NCBI GenBank assembly: GCA_028688235.1
Contig: JAQTYP010000033.1
Location: 1 to 13,922, forward strand
Direction: 5' to 3'
DNA: 13,922 bases
Source of the DNA: Methylomonas sp.
GTDB taxonomy: Bacteria; Pseudomonadota; Gammaproteobacteria; Methylococcales; Methylomonadaceae
Of the stretch, positions 13,567 to 13,922 are shown in pieces. A program made the translations under genes and the position numbers. Position 1 is the stretch's first letter. Each line of letters begins with the position of its first letter. The notes under the pieces were generated by a model, which saw nothing but the letters and a program-made list of their open reading frames with translations, made no database searches and had not been told where the DNA came from.

Positions 13567-13922
13567 ATGGAGCGGAAATATCTTGACCACCTCAATGGAT
13601 TTGCCATGGCATTGAAGGACGGCGAATGGGTCGATTTCAGGCCGGTCAAGCCGTATGATGGGCAAACCATACAAAACGGCATGCGTGCATTATCGGATCA
13701 ATCGCGCTATTTCCGATTTTTCTCACCTATCGTCAAACTATCGGACGAGCAGTTGCATTATTTTACTGAGGTCGATCAGCACAACCATGTCGCCTGGATC
13801 GCGCTGGCCCACGATAAAATCGAACAACTAGGTGTAGGTATAGCGCGCTTTATACGTTTTCAACATCAAGCCCATATCGCCGAGTTCGCGGTAACGGTCG
13901 TCGATAGCTATCAGAGACGGGG
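13567..13922 (+). CDS. GNAT-family acetyltransferase (5' part; right end cut)
   Basis: An open frame from ATG 13567 runs off the window, with 118 codons visible. GGGGA at 13556-13560, six bases upstream, supports the start. Features of a GNAT N-acetyltransferase, possibly the protein-lysine (Pat-like) type, are FRPVKPYD, then ALSDQSRYFRFF, then a beta-strand pair and AEFAVTVVDSYQRRG. That last segment begins the acetyl-CoA pyrophosphate-binding loop (Q/RxxGxG/A), which is cut by the edge. The rest of the protein, and any fused domain such as an acyl-CoA synthetase-like module, cannot be seen. Confidence 0.8.
   Translation, partial: MERKYLDHLNGFAMALKDGEWVDFRPVKPYDGQTIQNGMRALSDQSRYFRFFSPIVKLSDEQLHYFTEVDQHNHVAWIALAHDKIEQLGVGIARFIRFQHQAHIAEFAVTVVDSYQRR

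Overview
The window (about 50% G+C) looks like a chromosomal segment of a gammaproteobacterium. The gene order scpA-scpB-rluB and rpsF-rpsR-(DUF2232)-rplI is typical of that class. Base composition, and the combination of a copper ATPase cluster with a heptose-LPS gene, would fit a gammaproteobacterial methanotroph such as a Methylomonas relative. That last placement is inference, because no methane-oxidation gene is in view.

Layout. (1) 1-3248, plus strand: the 3' end of scpA, scpB and rluB (chromosome condensation plus 23S rRNA pseudouridylation), then an M14-type succinylglutamate desuccinylase/aspartoacylase-like zinc enzyme 16 bases downstream. scpB probably starts at GTG 793, leaving a 307-base unassigned stretch after scpA. 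scpB and rluB overlap by up to 125 bases in different frames. (2) 3368-6550, plus strand: a good sigma70-type promoter, then rpsF, rpsR, a multi-pass DUF2232-like membrane protein, rplI and hldD. (3) 6551-7132: more than 500 bases without a convincing gene, holding a large imperfect hairpin with a branched interior (about 6724-6833), then an AT-rich promoter-like region with a small palindrome. (4) 7133-12546, plus strand: a run of metal-associated and small membrane genes: an 80-aa membrane protein, a 60-aa stand-alone Cys-rich metal-binding domain, a 94-aa membrane protein, a 204-aa protein with a degenerate (cysteine-less) HMA-like domain, an 815-aa Cu+ P1B-type ATPase carrying a second such domain plus a normal CxxC HMA domain, a DsbD_2/TauE-SafE-type membrane protein with a Met/His-rich N-terminus, and a SirB-like membrane protein. 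(5) 12714-13922: a HAD subfamily IIA phosphatase (LHPP-like) and the start of a GNAT acetyltransferase cut by the right edge.

How the genes work together. Regions 1 and 2 are housekeeping. Region 4 reads as one copper-handling locus. The ATPase would move Cu+ out of the cytoplasm. The Cys-rich 60-aa protein corresponds to the N-terminal domain normally fused to FixI/CcoI-type ATPases. The DsbD_2-type protein is of a kind often found near CcoI. This suggests copper supply to an envelope cuproenzyme as much as simple detoxification. No copper regulator (CueR, CsoR) or CopZ is visible in the window. The most interesting parts are the split and duplicated metal-binding modules, an unusual HP-to-HF change in the ATPase nucleotide-binding domain, two small membrane proteins I cannot assign, and the structured intergenic element.
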